From: Effrenium voratum
Taxonomy: Eukaryota > Sar > Dinophyceae > Suessiales > Symbiodiniaceae
Direction: 5' to 3'
DNA length: 64,000 bases
Assembly (NCBI GenBank): GCA_963377175.1
Contig: CAUJNA010000454.1
Coordinates: 32,501 to 96,500 of the forward strand
Position numbers and translations under genes: made by a program
In this document: positions 13,469 to 25,838 of the stretch, piece after piece
Layout: every line of letters starts with the position of its first letter
Numbering within the stretch: the stretch's first letter is position 1
Notes under the pieces: generated by a model
Databases searched by the model: none
Seen by the model: only the letters and a program-made list of their open reading frames with translations
Told to the model about the DNA's origin: nothing

Positions 13469-13526
13469 CCAAGCAAGCAACCGAACAAGCGAGCAAGCGA
13501 GCAAGCAAGCAAGCAAGCAAGCAAGA
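13012..13526. repeat. CAAG/CAAC tetranucleotide array
   Basis: Roughly 500 bases of 4-base units, mostly CAAG with interspersed CAAC. The apparent Leu-Ala-Cys-Leu proteins on the minus strand are translations of this array. Confidence 0.95.
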
Positions 13527-14146
13527 AGCGACAGGCTTCAATTCACTTGGGTGCCCAGTTGAAGCCAAGTTGCTTCTTGTGTCTGTGCGGCTAATTCGTG
13601 ATGTGCTGGCCCGGATTTGACAAAGTGACGGCTGTCTCAACGTGAGTCGCACCTCAAAGGGGCCGCCTCAACATAAACAAGGCTTGCCCTGCAGCTTTTT
13701 GAACTTGCTCTCTGCCAGAACACCTTTTACCCACCACAACGAAATCTCCAACAAAACAAAGACCTTTGAGAAATGTTGGGGTTCTCTACGGCTTCCCGGG
13801 ATGTGGTTGTGAGGTGTGAAGGTCGGCTTCCCTCGCCCGCGCCTCCCAGCATGGAGAGTGCGTTGCCGCTCTTGCCAATCAGGGCCAGAGGCAAATGACT
13901 CAGCGCAGGAAAACCCCTGACATGAAGCACATCTCACGCGCCCACCGAATTCCTGCGATTCGCCGCGCCCCCTTGTGAATCTAGGTGTCCCAAGCAGCAT
14001 TTTTGGATCTCAAAATCCAGGACCTCCAACCCAATGTCATGGTTCAAGTTGCCAGTCTTGTTCAAAATCCCACGAATCCGTCCCCCCGATCCGGGCAACC
14101 CCAACCCGCCGGCGCCATCAGAGACGCCCCCGAAGGTGGTGGTCAC

Positions 14147-15308
14147 CTCGCAGTCACCGAAGGGGTCGTCATCCTCGAACAATTTCTCGACGTCAGATTC
14201 GCGTCACGTGGGATGTGCAGGCTTCGAATTCGGCGGGGTTAGGTCCATCCACAGAATGGGGGGTCCAAGTCTCAATTTTATTTTGTCAAATTGGGTAAGC
14301 CTCAAAATGAGCATCGGTTCCCTTACCCACCCCCGCAAAAGGGTAATCTTGAGGGGCCAGTCAGCTGAGCGGCTTTTGAAGCTGCGTGGATTTGATTTGG
14401 TGCTGCGTTGCCTTCCCTTCACCTCACCTTGCAACCAGCCGAAGCTGTTCTCCTCAGCCTGGAACGCCACCGTGACAGGCTCCTCACACGGCCCAAAGCA
14501 ACACATCCCATGTGAGCCGTGAGCCCACGGCTCATCACGAATGCCTCCAAAATGGGGAAAATGGGGGCAGCGGGCGAGGGGGGGAAGGGGGGGGTTGGGT
14601 CTTTCGGTAGGGATGACAGTTGTTTCCGAGGCGCGCGCCTCGTCCTGCAGCTTGTCGACCTTGAGGTCGCCAAGCCACCCCACCTGAAAAAAGAGCCGCG
14701 CAAACTGTGAACTTATAGCTCGGCGTTTGGACCTTTTCCGTGGTGCATACACAACAGGGGCCCCGATGTTGACAACCCAAGTGTCAAGCGGCTTCCTTCA
14801 AACTTGTCACTTGATCACGGCCAAAAGAGCAGTCACCAGTCCATAGTTTGGAAGCGCCCTGCTTTCCTTTCTTGGAACAACTTGCAGGAGTCCCAAGCTA
14901 CAGTTAGTTTGAGTGAACATGGTTGCCAATGCCAACATATAAAAAAGGCGAAACATGGTCCATTCGCTTGGTACAAAACAGCCGAGAGGAATGCAACCAT
15001 GTCCCCTTTAAGCCTGACTCCAAAAAGACAAATGATTCTAACATGGCAACTAGAAGATGATGCTAAACCGGCTCCAACACAGGCGTATGAGTCATGATTG
15101 AACTTGGTTTAGACACAAGACTTGAGCTCTCCAAAGCCGCGGGACGCTTCCGACTTCCCGCGGCCCTTTGACACCACATATCAGGATGGCCACAAAAGTT
15201 GTCTCGATGTCTCAACCCCAAAAGAAGTCGCCGAGGTCGGCCCCAAAATGGGACAGCCTCCTCTGGGCCAAGCAGAGCATCCACCCGCTTCTCCGCGCGC
15301 TGGAGGTC
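14147..15308 (-). CDS. Unidentified gene with helical, acidic exons
   Basis: Exons: 15308-15261 (DLQRAEKRVDALLGPE, GAG|GA donor), 14683-14639 (VGWLGDLKVDKLQDE, CTTTTTTCAG acceptor, GAG|GC donor), and 14482-14428 (EPVTVAFQAEENSFGWLQ, GAG acceptor, G|GTGAGG donor). All join in phase. A further segment, 14185-14147 (KLFEDDDPFGDCE, GAG|GTGACC), needs a missing exon before it. A possible upstream exon near 15470-15526 reads GATQISKLLARLAHAF. The product is charged and helical, possibly a short coiled coil. I recognise no family. Confidence 0.5.
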
Positions 15309-16199
15309 CTCCACAGATCTCCAAACGCATGTGACCCAAAAGGATGGGACATTTGGGTATTCTTGGGAACTTCCCGATGGGTACCTAGATTTTCAGAGGG
15401 GCCCTCTGACATGCCACCCACAGCTCGAAAGGGCCGCAACCCGTTGAAGGGTGAGACTGAGCCTGGCAAATGCGTGGGCCAACCGTGCCAAAAGCTTGCT
15501 GATCTGCGTGGCTCCAACTGCGAGCGAAAAATGTTGCTCATGTTGCTCCTTGTCTGTGAGCCGACAAACTGACAGGGTCGGCCTGTGGGCTTAATCTGAT
15601 CTCATGACCCGAGAACTCCCTAAGCCTACCCCACAAAGTCCCATAGAAAATTCAACAGTGACCCGATTTCTAGGAAACAAATGATCTAGGACTCGAATCA
15701 AGAGATTGCGATTGAAAGGTTTAGGGAACTCCAGGGACGCAACACGAGTCCTGGTCGAGGAAGGTGCATACCAGACTCTAGTCCGATATTGGAGCAATAC
15801 TGCAGCTACTCTGGCAGTTGTTTGGAATCACTAGTGCTCCGTCTTTGATCGTTCTCCTGAAGTCATGTTGACTTACAGTTGGTTTGACAAAAGCCAGCTT
15901 CGCCAAATTGAAGAACCTGATCAATAGCTGCTCGTCAGGTTAACGAAAGGCGTGACAACAATTGTTTGGCGCATCTATATCGGGCCGAGCTGAGGCATGT
16001 GTTGAAACACCTCTTTTGACCCTCCAATTCAGCAACGGTGTGGCGTGGGATTTAATTCAACACCATCCTTAAAGGGGTGTGTTTGATGCCCAGCACTTTG
16101 GGTTGTCTTGACCCCAAGTAGGCGCTGTTGACCATGGCCAAGCTACGACTGACTTGTAATCAATGGCCACAACAGAAACAACACAAGAAATTGAGGGTG

Positions 16200-16320
16200 T
16201 CCAAACATGGCCATGGTTCAACACCAATGGTACCATTTTGGGATAGGTGCACCACCCATTGTAGTCTATTTTAGTGGGGATTGGGATGTTCACTGGTACG
16301 GGGTTTTGACCCATGGCCAC
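16200..16320 (-). repeat. Copy of the second dispersed element, inverted
   Basis: Read on the minus strand: GCCATGGGTCAAAACCCCG, GTGAACATCCCAATCCCCAC, ATGGGTGGTGCACCTATCCC. This matches 56125-56250 closely. Confidence 0.7.
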
Positions 16321-16446
16321 ATACAGGCTTACAAGGGAAGCAGCTACAAGGTCGCCGCAAATCTGGAAGGTCTCCTACTTTAGGAAACATATTTTTCGAG
16401 ATCAACAGCATCATGCTAGGAAAAACCTTTGCCCGGCGCTGTCCTT

Positions 16447-16647
16447 CCACTTCTTCTTGACATCTTGCCTGTAATCCTTTTTGGCCTCCATCTTGTCCTG
16501 GCCGGCAATCCATGGCCGCCGGGTTGCCGTGGGCAGCTTGTAGCTGGGCGTTCAAAGCACAGAAGCCTGGCTCCTCTGCCCCATCCAGGTTATAATAACT
16601 GCTAGCGAAAGAGGAGATGGCGTTGGCTTCATGTTTGTGGGGACCGG
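16447..16647 (-). CDS. Candidate exon block, two open frames
   Basis: After a CTCTTCAG acceptor at 16648 one frame reads HKHEANAISSFASSYYNLDG. A second frame further along reads GQDKMEAKKDYRQDVKKKW, strongly charged and protein-like. They are out of phase with each other, so either a small intron separates them or only one is real. I cannot assign a product. Confidence 0.33.
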
Positions 16648-17519
16648 CTGAAGAGAACGGAAACAAACATCGGCAACTGAACAACTGTTTGCATTCCCAA
16701 CTGACAAGGAAGGCGTCAACCGGCTGTGGCATATTGAAAACAGCTGACACCAATATCAATATCAGGTTAGCTTCTTGGTGTTTCCCTTAGGATCATGGTT
16801 TCACTGGTGCCAAGTCCCAAGCCCGAGACGAAGCTCGGAGCAATCCTGCCGCTCTTTCTCCAAGATTTCGCGGACCGCCCACTTCCTCCGCTCCTGCACT
16901 TCCCAGGCATGGTTTTGAAACCAAGATTGGGGACGCCCCTTTGGATGGTGCGACCAGGGAAACAAACTGAACCAAGTAATGGATGTGGGGTCTGCTTCTG
17001 GGAAAGATATTGATCACGGCACCACATTCCCAGCTTTTCGGAACAGGATAGGTGGCAAGTCTAAGTGACCCCAGCAGGCAACGATTGAGCGCACTGCGTT
17101 GAAGTCGGTGACTCGGTGACTCGGTGACTCGGTGACTCCTGCTTTCTCTTGCGAAAGCCCGTCACGAACGCATGCCTCCGGGTGCGAGGGAAAGTCAGAT
17201 TTCACTCCGCAGCTGTTAGGTCCTCGAAGCATCAGCTCCCAAATTTGCTTCTCGATCCCAAGAGCGTCCCTTTACACGCAGCAGCGAGCTAGGCGAAGGG
17301 ACAAAGGGGAGATCGCTTCTGCAGGGCTCCAAACTCCCCGTCAAACAATCACCCAAGGAACTGCAATGGCCCTTCCTGCCCATAAGGCTGGCACCGGCTT
17401 GCCGGGTCAAAGGTCAAAATCTGCTCATCCGACACCTTCCTGCAACCGAAACAACGCCCAACAGCGACAGCCACTCGCGGATCGAAACGGGTTTACCGCA
17501 TTCTCGCTGCCTGGCTTAG

Positions 17520-17840
17520 ATGTTAGTTACTCATGGAACCTTAGAGAAAAAGAACGTTCTCAAACCATGATGTTTGCTTCTGAACCTCTCCACCTGCATT
17601 GCGCTTCGGCTACTGCCACTCGACGATACGCAGAAACCTTGCTGTCCCGTCTGGTCCGTGGATAAGAAGAGCACGCAAAATGCAAAGGGCAAGCTGTTAG
17701 GGGATTCAGCCAATCAGTCTGGCTCGGTTGAATCAATGCCTCAATGCTATTAAGTAGTATCTCACTTGCAAAGGGCCCGGAAACCGAAGAACCACCTTCA
17801 AGGTGTCCAGAACCACGTTCAAGGTGTCAAGGTAGCCATC
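17520..17840. repeat. 321-bp dispersed repeat, copy 1
   Basis: This is about 97% identical to 42999-43319 by eye, with abrupt loss of similarity at both ends. Both copies carry the same 60-codon minus-strand frame, probably by chance. No terminal inverted repeats are visible. Confidence 0.9.
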
Positions 17841-19186
17841 CAAAGGTTTAAAGGTTTGAAGGAGGGGGATGGGGACAAGCGTGTGAGCGACGCAAGCAAG
17901 TTATGGGGAGAAGTGTGTGCGCGATGCAAGCAAGTTGAAAGTATTATACAAGACGGTGCTGCCCATAGAAGGTTGCAAGATCTCGCGTGTCCACCTTTGC
18001 GGAAGACCTTGGGGGCCGAAGCCAAACCCGGAAAACCGCTGCGCGTCAAACCTGCGACAAGCCAGGAAAAACTGCGTGGAAACCCGCTACAAACAAGCGT
18101 GGGGACGCAAGGAAACCCGCGGCGAACTGTGAAAACCAACCTTGGGAAGGAAAAGTCCGGAAACCTGCAGGAAACACACAGAAATCCGCGGGAAACCCGC
18201 AGGAAACCCGCAGGAAACCAAGACCACGGAGGCCAAATCGGAGCTCAAACATTTGTGCAGGCTTGGAGGCTGATTGGTTGCGAGTTGGCCCACTGGATAC
18301 CGATCCAAAAGAGCTAAGGCTGCGCCTGCGCTTCCCCATCAGCCGCTCAGCCGCTGCCTTGCTCACATGCTTGGTTGCTCCCTACATTGATGGTTGCCAG
18401 TGGGTCCTTTTGGAACCGTCCAGTGAGTTCCCTGACTTCAGGAAACACCGATGTGCAGCCGCATGCACCCCACTGAGAGGCGCGCTGAAACGCTGAGCAC
18501 TCGAGAGGGAAGCGGCTGCAACTTGTGGCGCCTCGAACTAAGCTCCAGAAAAGGTAAATTGCCCAAGCGCTTGTCATTCCTATTGCTCTGGCTGCTTGGT
18601 CCTGAGTCCTTTTCTTCTTTTGTGCGCCACTGTGTTCTGCAGTGAGTTTTCGATGCCAATCCATTGGTAGAAGCCCTTAGACACCTGCGGATGGGAACTG
18701 GTGACGCAAGCCGCATGGAACCCTCATGCCCAAATGGAAGGGGCACGGGCGCGTCCCATGGCTTCCGGACCCCCCAAAACGGCCAAGCACAAATTGTCGT
18801 GTATTATAAAAAACAAGAGGAGCCCGGGAACCCAAAAGCAAACCAGCCTCACTCCCCATGGCATGTGGATCCCGTTGTTTTCCGCCTCAAGGGCCCGAAG
18901 GCAAACCAAGATTTAAGTTGTTCACAGTTGGGAAATCAACCCCAAAACAGATGAAGAAGGGGAGCAACCGCGACTCAAGCCGGATTGGCAGCCAGCAGCC
19001 TGTGCTCTGACCAAGCACAGAGAAAAAGGCAAAGGCACGGGTGAAACATGACAGGCCCCGCACTACATGGAAGGCACGAAGTCATCCGATTCATCATGAA
19101 GAACCAATCGCAGAAATCCGAAAATGGATCCGCACAAACTACCACTCCCAAATTGGAAGCAAGGCATAAGCTCGCTCTACACCCAT
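17841..19186. other. No recognised gene; degenerate GGAAACCCGC repeats
   Basis: At 18040-18225 the phrases GGAAACCCGC, GGAAACC(A/T)GC and similar recur every 10-12 bases. The rest shows nothing I can name. Confidence 0.45.
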
Positions 19187-20440
19187 CTGAAACAAGTCTG
19201 AGACACAGTGTTACAACACGATCTGAGTAGACCGGGGTCAGCTGTTCGGATGTTCATGCGCCCTTTTGTTTGGGCCGAGTGCGCTCAGCATATTCATGTC
19301 AACGTGCTTCCAGGCTGCTTCAGAAACACATTGGCGCCATTTGTTCGGGTCAGGTGTGCGGCAAAAAGGACAATCTTGGCGCACCTGGAACGCCGGGCTG
19401 TTCACGTGGAGCCGTGCACGTGGCCTTCACAAACTTGCTTCGTAAGCTTGCTTGGATTCGTCAGTTTCTCCACCTATTTTCCCATTCGCAACCAATTGCA
19501 ACTGGTGACTTTGTGGAAAGGGCCGCGCGCGTTGTCAATTGGATGCGTGTGGATGGCAAGTTGGGTGGATTCGCCGCAGGTGTGTGGAGACGGGGCCGGC
19601 GCTGCGCTTTTGCGGGGGGCTCGGTGTGGACAAGCCTCGGTCACTTGGTGGGTCTCACCTGTCTGAAACAAGTCTGAGACACAGTGTTACCACGATCTGC
19701 GTAGACCGGGGTCAGCTGTTCGGATGTTCATGCGCCCTTTTGTTTGGGCCGAGTGTGCTCAGCAAATTCATGTCAACGTGCTTCCAGGCTGCTTCCAAAT
19801 AAGTAGGGCGAACCCCAAGAGGCTACAGCTTCTGAAGAGAGGGTTCGTCCTAGAAACACATTGGCACCGTTTGCAATTTTGGCGCACCTGGAACGCCGGG
19901 CTGTTCACATGGAGCCGTGCACGTGGCCTTCACAAACTTGCTTCGCAAGCTTGTTTGGATTCGTTAGTTTCTCCACCTATTTTCCCATTCGCAACCAATT
20001 GCAACTGGTGACTTTGTGGAAAGGGCCGCGCGAGTTGTCAATTGGATGGTGTGTGGAGACGGGGCCGGCGCGGCGCTTTTGCGGGGGGCTCGGTGTGGAC
20101 AAGCCTCGGTCACTTGGTGACTTGGTGGGTCTGACGCCTGTCCGAAACAAGTCTGAGACACAGTGTTACCACGATCTGCGTAGACCGGGGTCAGCTGTTC
20201 GGATGTTCATGCGCCCTTTTGTTTGGGCCGAGTGTGCTCAGCATATTCATGTCAACGTGCTTCCAGGCTGCTTCCAAATACGTAGGGCGAACCCCAAGAG
20301 GCTACAGCTTCTGAAGAGAGGGTTCGTCCTAGAAACACATTGGCACCGTTTGTTCGGGTCAGGTGCGCGGCAAAAAGGACAATTATGGCGTACCTGGAGC
20401 GCCGGGCTGTTCACATGGAGCCGCGCACGTGGCAGTTGCC
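19187..20440 (+). repeat. Three tandem copies of a ~470-bp repeat
   Basis: The phrase GAAACAAGTCTGAGACACAG starts copies at about 19190, 19658 and 20143. Units share GTTCGGATGTTCATGCGCCC and CGCCGGGCTGTTCAC. Copy 3 runs directly into the 48-bp minisatellite. Confidence 0.9.
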
Positions 20441-23200
20441 GCATGTCATGAGCGTCCACCGCGCCAGTCTCGCTCGCCGGCATGTCACGAGCGTCCGCCG
20501 CGCCAGTCTCGCTCGCCGGCATGTCACGGGCGTCCACCGCGCCAGTCTCGCTCGCGGGCGGTTTCCGCATGTCACGAGCGTCCACCGCGCCAGTCTCGCT
20601 CGCGGGCGGAAACCGTGTCCACGAGTCTCGCTCGCATGTCACGAGCGTCCAGTCTCGCTCGCGGGCGGTTTCCGCATGTCACGAGCGTCCACCGCGCCAG
20701 TCTCGCTCGCGGGCGGTTTCCGCATGTCACGAGCGTCCACCGCGCCAGTCTCGCTCGCGGGCGGTTTCCGCATGTCACGAGCGTCCACCGCGCCAGTCTC
20801 GCTCGCGGGCGGTTTCCGCATGTCACGAGCGTCCACCGCGCCAGTCTCGCTCGCGGGCGGTTTCCGCATGTCACGAGCGTCCACCGCGCCAGTCTCGCTC
20901 GCGGGCGTTTCCGCATGTCACGAGCGTCCACCGCGCCAGTCTCGCTCGCGGGCGGTTTCCGCATGTCACGAGCGTCCACCGCGCCAGTCTCGCTCGCGGG
21001 CGGTTTCCGCCTGTCACGAGCGTCCACCGCGCCAGTCTCGCTCGCGGGCGGTTTCCGCATGTCACGAGCGTCCACCGCGCCAGTCTCGCTCGCGGGCGGT
21101 TTCCGCTGTCACGAGCGTCCACCGCGCCAGTCTCGCTCGCGGGCGGTTTCCGCATGTCACGAGCGTCCACCGCGCCAGTCTCGCTCGCGGGCGGTTTCCG
21201 CATGTCACGAGCGTCCCCCGCGCCAGTCTCGCTCGCGGGCGGTTTCCGCATGTCACGAGCGTCCACCGCGCCAGTCTCGCTCGCGGGCGGTTTCCGCCTG
21301 TCACGAGCGTCCACCGCGCCAGTCTCGCTTGCGGGCGGTTTCCGCATGTCACGAGCGTCCACCGCGCCAGTCTCGCTCGCGGGCGGTTTCCGCATGTCAC
21401 GAGCGTCCACCGCGCCAGTCTCGCTCGCGGGCGGTTTCCGCATGTCACGAGCGTCCACCGCGCCAGTCTCGCTCGCGGGCGGTTTCCGCATGTCACGAGC
21501 GTCCACCGCGCCAGTCTCGCTCGCGGGCGGGCATTTCCGCATGTCACGAGCGTCCACCGCGCCAGTCTCGCGCAGTCGGCTTCCGCATGTCACGAGCGTC
21601 CACCGCATCGCTCACGAGCGTCCACCGCGCCAGCGCTCGCGGGCGACGCATGTCACGAGCGTCCACCGCGCCAGTCTCGCTCGCGGGCGGTTTCCGCATG
21701 TCACGAGCGTCCACCGCGCCAGTCTCGCTCACGGGCGGTTTCCGCATGTCACGAGCGTCCACCGCGCCAGTCTCGCTCGCGGGCGGTTTCCGCATGTCAT
21801 GGGCGTCCACCGCGCCAGTCTCGCTCGCGGGCGGTTTCCGCATGTCGCGAGCGTCCACCCCCCCAGTCTGGCTCGCGGGCGGTTTCCGCATGTCACGAGC
21901 GTCCACCGCGCCAGTCTTGCTCGCGGGCGGTTTGCGCATGTCACGAGCGCCCACCGCGCCAGTCTCGCTCGCGGGCGGTTTGCGCATGTCACGGGCGTCC
22001 ACCGCGCCAGTCTCGCTCGCGAGCGGATTCCGCATGTCACGAGCGTCCACCGCGCCAGTCTCGCTCGCGGGCGGTTTCCGCATGTCACGAGCGTCCACCG
22101 CGCCAGTCTCGCTCGCGGGCGGTTTCCGCCTGTCACGAGCGTCCACCGCGCCAGTCTCGCTCGCGGGCGGTTTCCGCCTGTCACGAGCCTCCACCGCGCC
22201 AGTCTCGCTCGCGGGCGGTTTCCGCATGTCACGAGCGACCGCCGCGCCAGTCTCGCTCGCGGGCGGTTTCCGCCTGTCACGAGCGTCCACCGCGCCAGTC
22301 TCGCTCGCGGGCGGTTTCCGTCCACCGCGCCAGTCTCGCTCGCGGGCCGTTTCCGCATGTCACGAGCGTCCACCGCGCCAGTCTCGCTCGCAGGGTCCCA
22401 CCGCGCCAGTCTCGCTCGCGGGCGGTTTCCGCCTGTCACAAGCCTCCACCGCGCCAGTCTCGCTCGCGGGCGGTTTCCGCATGTCACGAGCGTCCACCGC
22501 GCCAGTCTGGCTCGCGGGCGGTTTGCGCATGTCACGAGCGTCCCCCGCGCCAGTCTCGCTCGCGGGCGGTTTCCGCATGTCACGAGCGTCCACCGCTCGC
22601 GGGCGGTTTCCGCGTGTCACGAGCGTCCACCGCGCCAGTCTCGCTCGCGGGCGGTTTCCGCATGTCACGAGCGTCCACCTTGCCAGTCTCGCTCGCGGGC
22701 GGTTTTTGCATGTCACGAACGTCCACCGTGCCAGTCTCGCTCGTGGGCGGTTTCCGCATGTCACAAGCGTCCGCCGCGCCAGTCTTGCTCGCAGGCGGTT
22801 TCCGCATGTCACGAGCGTCCACCGCGCCAATCTCGCTCGCGAGCGGTTTCCGCATGTCACGAGCGCACCTCGCCAGTCTCGCTCGCGGGCGGTCGGGCGG
22901 TTTCCGCATGTCACGAGCGTCCACCGCGCCAGTCTCGCTCGCGGGCGGTTTCCGCATGTCACGAGCGTCCATCGCGCCAGTCTCGTTTCCGCATGTCACG
23001 AGCGTCCACCGCGCCAGTCTCGCTCGCGGGTGGTTTCCGCATGTCACGAGCGTCCACCGCGCCAGTCTCGCTCGCGAGAGGTTTCCGAATGTCACGAGCG
23101 TCCACCGCGCCAGTCTCGCTCGCGGGCGGTTTCCGCATGTCACGAACGTCCACCGCGCCAGTCTCGCTCGCGGGCGGTTTCCAGCCAGCCTCGCGCGCCC
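20430..23200 (+). repeat. 48-bp minisatellite, about 55-58 units
   Basis: The unit starts GCATGTCACGAGCGTCCACC, continues GCGCCAGTCTCGCTCGC and ends GGGCGGTTTCC; spacing of successive GCATGTCAC is 48 bases. Because 48 is a multiple of three and the unit lacks stops, large overlapping ORFs of about 1000 codons appear in three forward frames, and long ones on the reverse. Scattered indels shift between them. I treat it as non-coding. Confidence 0.95.
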
Positions 23201-23924
23201 AGTGTGCACCACACCGCCGTCCCCCCGGCCAGCCAGTCTCGCTCGCGGGCGGTTTCCAGCCAGCCTCGCGCGCCCAGTCTGCGTCCCCCCAGCTAGCCAG
23301 TCTTGCTCGGAGGCAGTTTCCAGCCAGCCTCGCGCACCCAGTCTGCACCACACCGCCGTCCCCCCAGCCAGCCCCACACCGCCGTCCCCCAGCCAGCCTC
23401 GTACGCCCGGTCTGCACCCCCAGCCGGCATCGCACGCCCGGTCTGCAGCACAACGAAATGGAAATCCCTTCTTATCTCCGTCGTCACAGCTTGTATCGCT
23501 CCCAGGCACCTTAAGAGAAAAACCTAAAGCAGAACCCAAGCATCAGAGATGCTTTTGGGAATAAGGTGACATATGTGAACACTACAATATAACGGTTACA
23601 TCACCCCCTCTATCCCCTTGCGAAAGTGCATGCCGTTACGCTGCGACAAGGACCGCACACATTTCACAGCTCAACGCAACCACCAGGGACTCACGACGAT
23701 CCGTCGCAACAGCCGAAGCGGGCAAGCCCTTCCTTCCAAAAGCCCCATGACCCTCGATGTGTATATGGCTGGTGCCCAGAACGGAACCCTGGTAGATGGA
23801 AACATGGGCCAAAACCTGCGGTCCGCTGGTGGTTTTAGTTTGACCCGTCCCCATATTGACTGTACATTCTACAAGCAACTTGGAAGCAAATGCCCATGGC
23901 AGGAAGCCGCAGATTTACCGCCCC

Positions 23925-25838
23925 TACCCAGCCGGCGTGAGCACTCAGACACTTGCAGTCGGAAGCAGCTGGCACTGGGCGAGTCTAACATGCAGCTTTC
24001 ATGCTTCCGTCCACACTAAAAGCAATCTAAACTTGTCCATCTGACTCTTTCTCCTTCAAACAGCCGGCATTTGCAACACCATGCCCCGATTGGGATGAGG
24101 CTTCTAGATGTCAAAATGTCACATTTCTAAAAGGTTGATGTCCCATCTGCTTGGACACATCTGCCCATATCATGTAGATCCCACTGACATGGAACCCAAA
24201 AAGGCGGGTCCCAGACAAGATTCCTCTGCTCGAGAAGAGCGACTCTTCGAAAGCGCCCGAGCACCTGCTGCTGCTGACCAGTGATATCGAGGCCAAGAGC
24301 CATCATATAGTGGTCTTCCTGGTTGACGTGTCTCTGTTCACATTGGGAAAGGCGTGCTGGGCCAGTCCACAGGCATGCGAAGCAAGCGAGAGACACGATC
24401 CGCAGAAGCTGCCGGAGAACATGATTTGGGATTCGAATCCCGTAATGGGATCTGCATCGCTGGCAGAACGCTGTCCGCCTGAAACATGAAACGAGAGGCC
24501 ACATGTAAACGCAACCCAACCCTGACAGCCGCACATCTGACTGCCAATTAAAATAGGCAGTACATGGAGACGACTAAGCCAAGGATCGGACAAGTGACCA
24601 TGCTGACCTGATGCTGACGGTTGATGAGTCTCCTGTGAGACTCCGGCAAGCAGGGTTAAACAAATGGAGTGCTTCAAGGCACCCAATTAATGGGCATGTA
24701 TCGACAGGAGGCAGACCCCGCCAAGTGGCAACCGTATTGCTTTCCATGTAATGATGTTAATGTAATGCCTGCAAGACTCGGCAACGCGTTGCAACAAAAA
24801 ACAACAATTATTCACCATTGCGAACGTGAACGACCACACTGACATGCCCCAAGAAGCTGGATATCTGCCCCTGCATAGGGGCCAGCCGGCGTGAGCACTC
24901 AGCTCAGGCACTTGCAGTCAGAAGCAGCTGGCACTGGGCGAGTCTAACATGCAGCTTTCATGCTTCCATCCAAACTAAAAGCAATCTAAACTTGCCATCT
25001 GACTCTTTCTCCTTCAAACAGCCGGCATTTGCAACACCATGCCCCGATTGGGATGAGGCTTCTAGATGTCAAAATGTCACATTTCTAAAAGGTTGATGTC
25101 CCATCTGCTTGGACACATCTGCCCATATCATGTAGATCCCACTGACATGGAACCCAAAAAGGCGGGTTCCACACAAGATTCCTCTGCTCGAGAAGAGCGA
25201 CTCTTCGAAAGCGCCCGAGCACCTGCTGCTGCTGACCAGTGATATCGAGGCCAAGAGCCATCATATAGTGGTCTTCCTGGTTGACGTGTCTCTGTTCACA
25301 TTGGGAAAGGCGTGCTGGGCCAGTCCACAGGCATGCGAAGCAAGCGAGAGACACGATCCGCAGAAGCTGCCGGAGAACATGATTTGGGATTCGAATCCCG
25401 TAATGGGATCTGCATCGCTGGCAGAACGCTGTCCGCCTGAAACATGAAACGAGAGGCCACATGTAAACGCAACCCAACCCTGACAGCCGCACATCTGACT
25501 GCCAATTAAAATAGGCAGTACATGGAGACGACTAAGCCAAGGATCGGACAAGTGACCATGCTGACCTGATGCTGACGGTTGATGAGTCTCCTGTGAGACT
25601 CCGGCAAGCAGGGTTAAACAAATGGAGTGCTTCAAGGCACCCAATTAATGGGCATGTATCGACAGGAGGCAGACCCCGCCAAGTGGCAACCGTATTGCTT
25701 TCCATGTAATGATCTTAATGTGATGCCTGCAAGACTCGGCAACGCGTTGCAACAAAAAACAACAATTCTTCACCATTGCGAACGTGAACGACCACACTGA
25801 CATGCCCCAAGAAGCTGGATATCTGCCCCTGCATAGGA
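23925..25838. repeat. Tandem duplication, unit about 957 bp
   Basis: 23925-24881 and 24882-25838 are almost identical by eye, differing at a handful of sites. A third, more diverged start of the unit follows to about 26060. Confidence 0.92.

Noticed and set aside
12953..13652. Leu-Ala-Cys repeat ORFs
   Set aside because: Translations of the CAAG/CAAC array.
20430..23200. CRISPR array
   Set aside because: Units are contiguous and similar along their whole length; there are no variable spacers.
20340..23564. Overlapping ORFs of about 1074, 1010 and 977 codons
   Set aside because: They are translations of the 48-bp minisatellite; all frames are open because the unit is a multiple of three without stops.
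24420..24445. tRNA T-arm-like GGGATTCGAATCCC (also in the second copy)
   Set aside because: It is a 14-base palindrome without the other tRNA arms.
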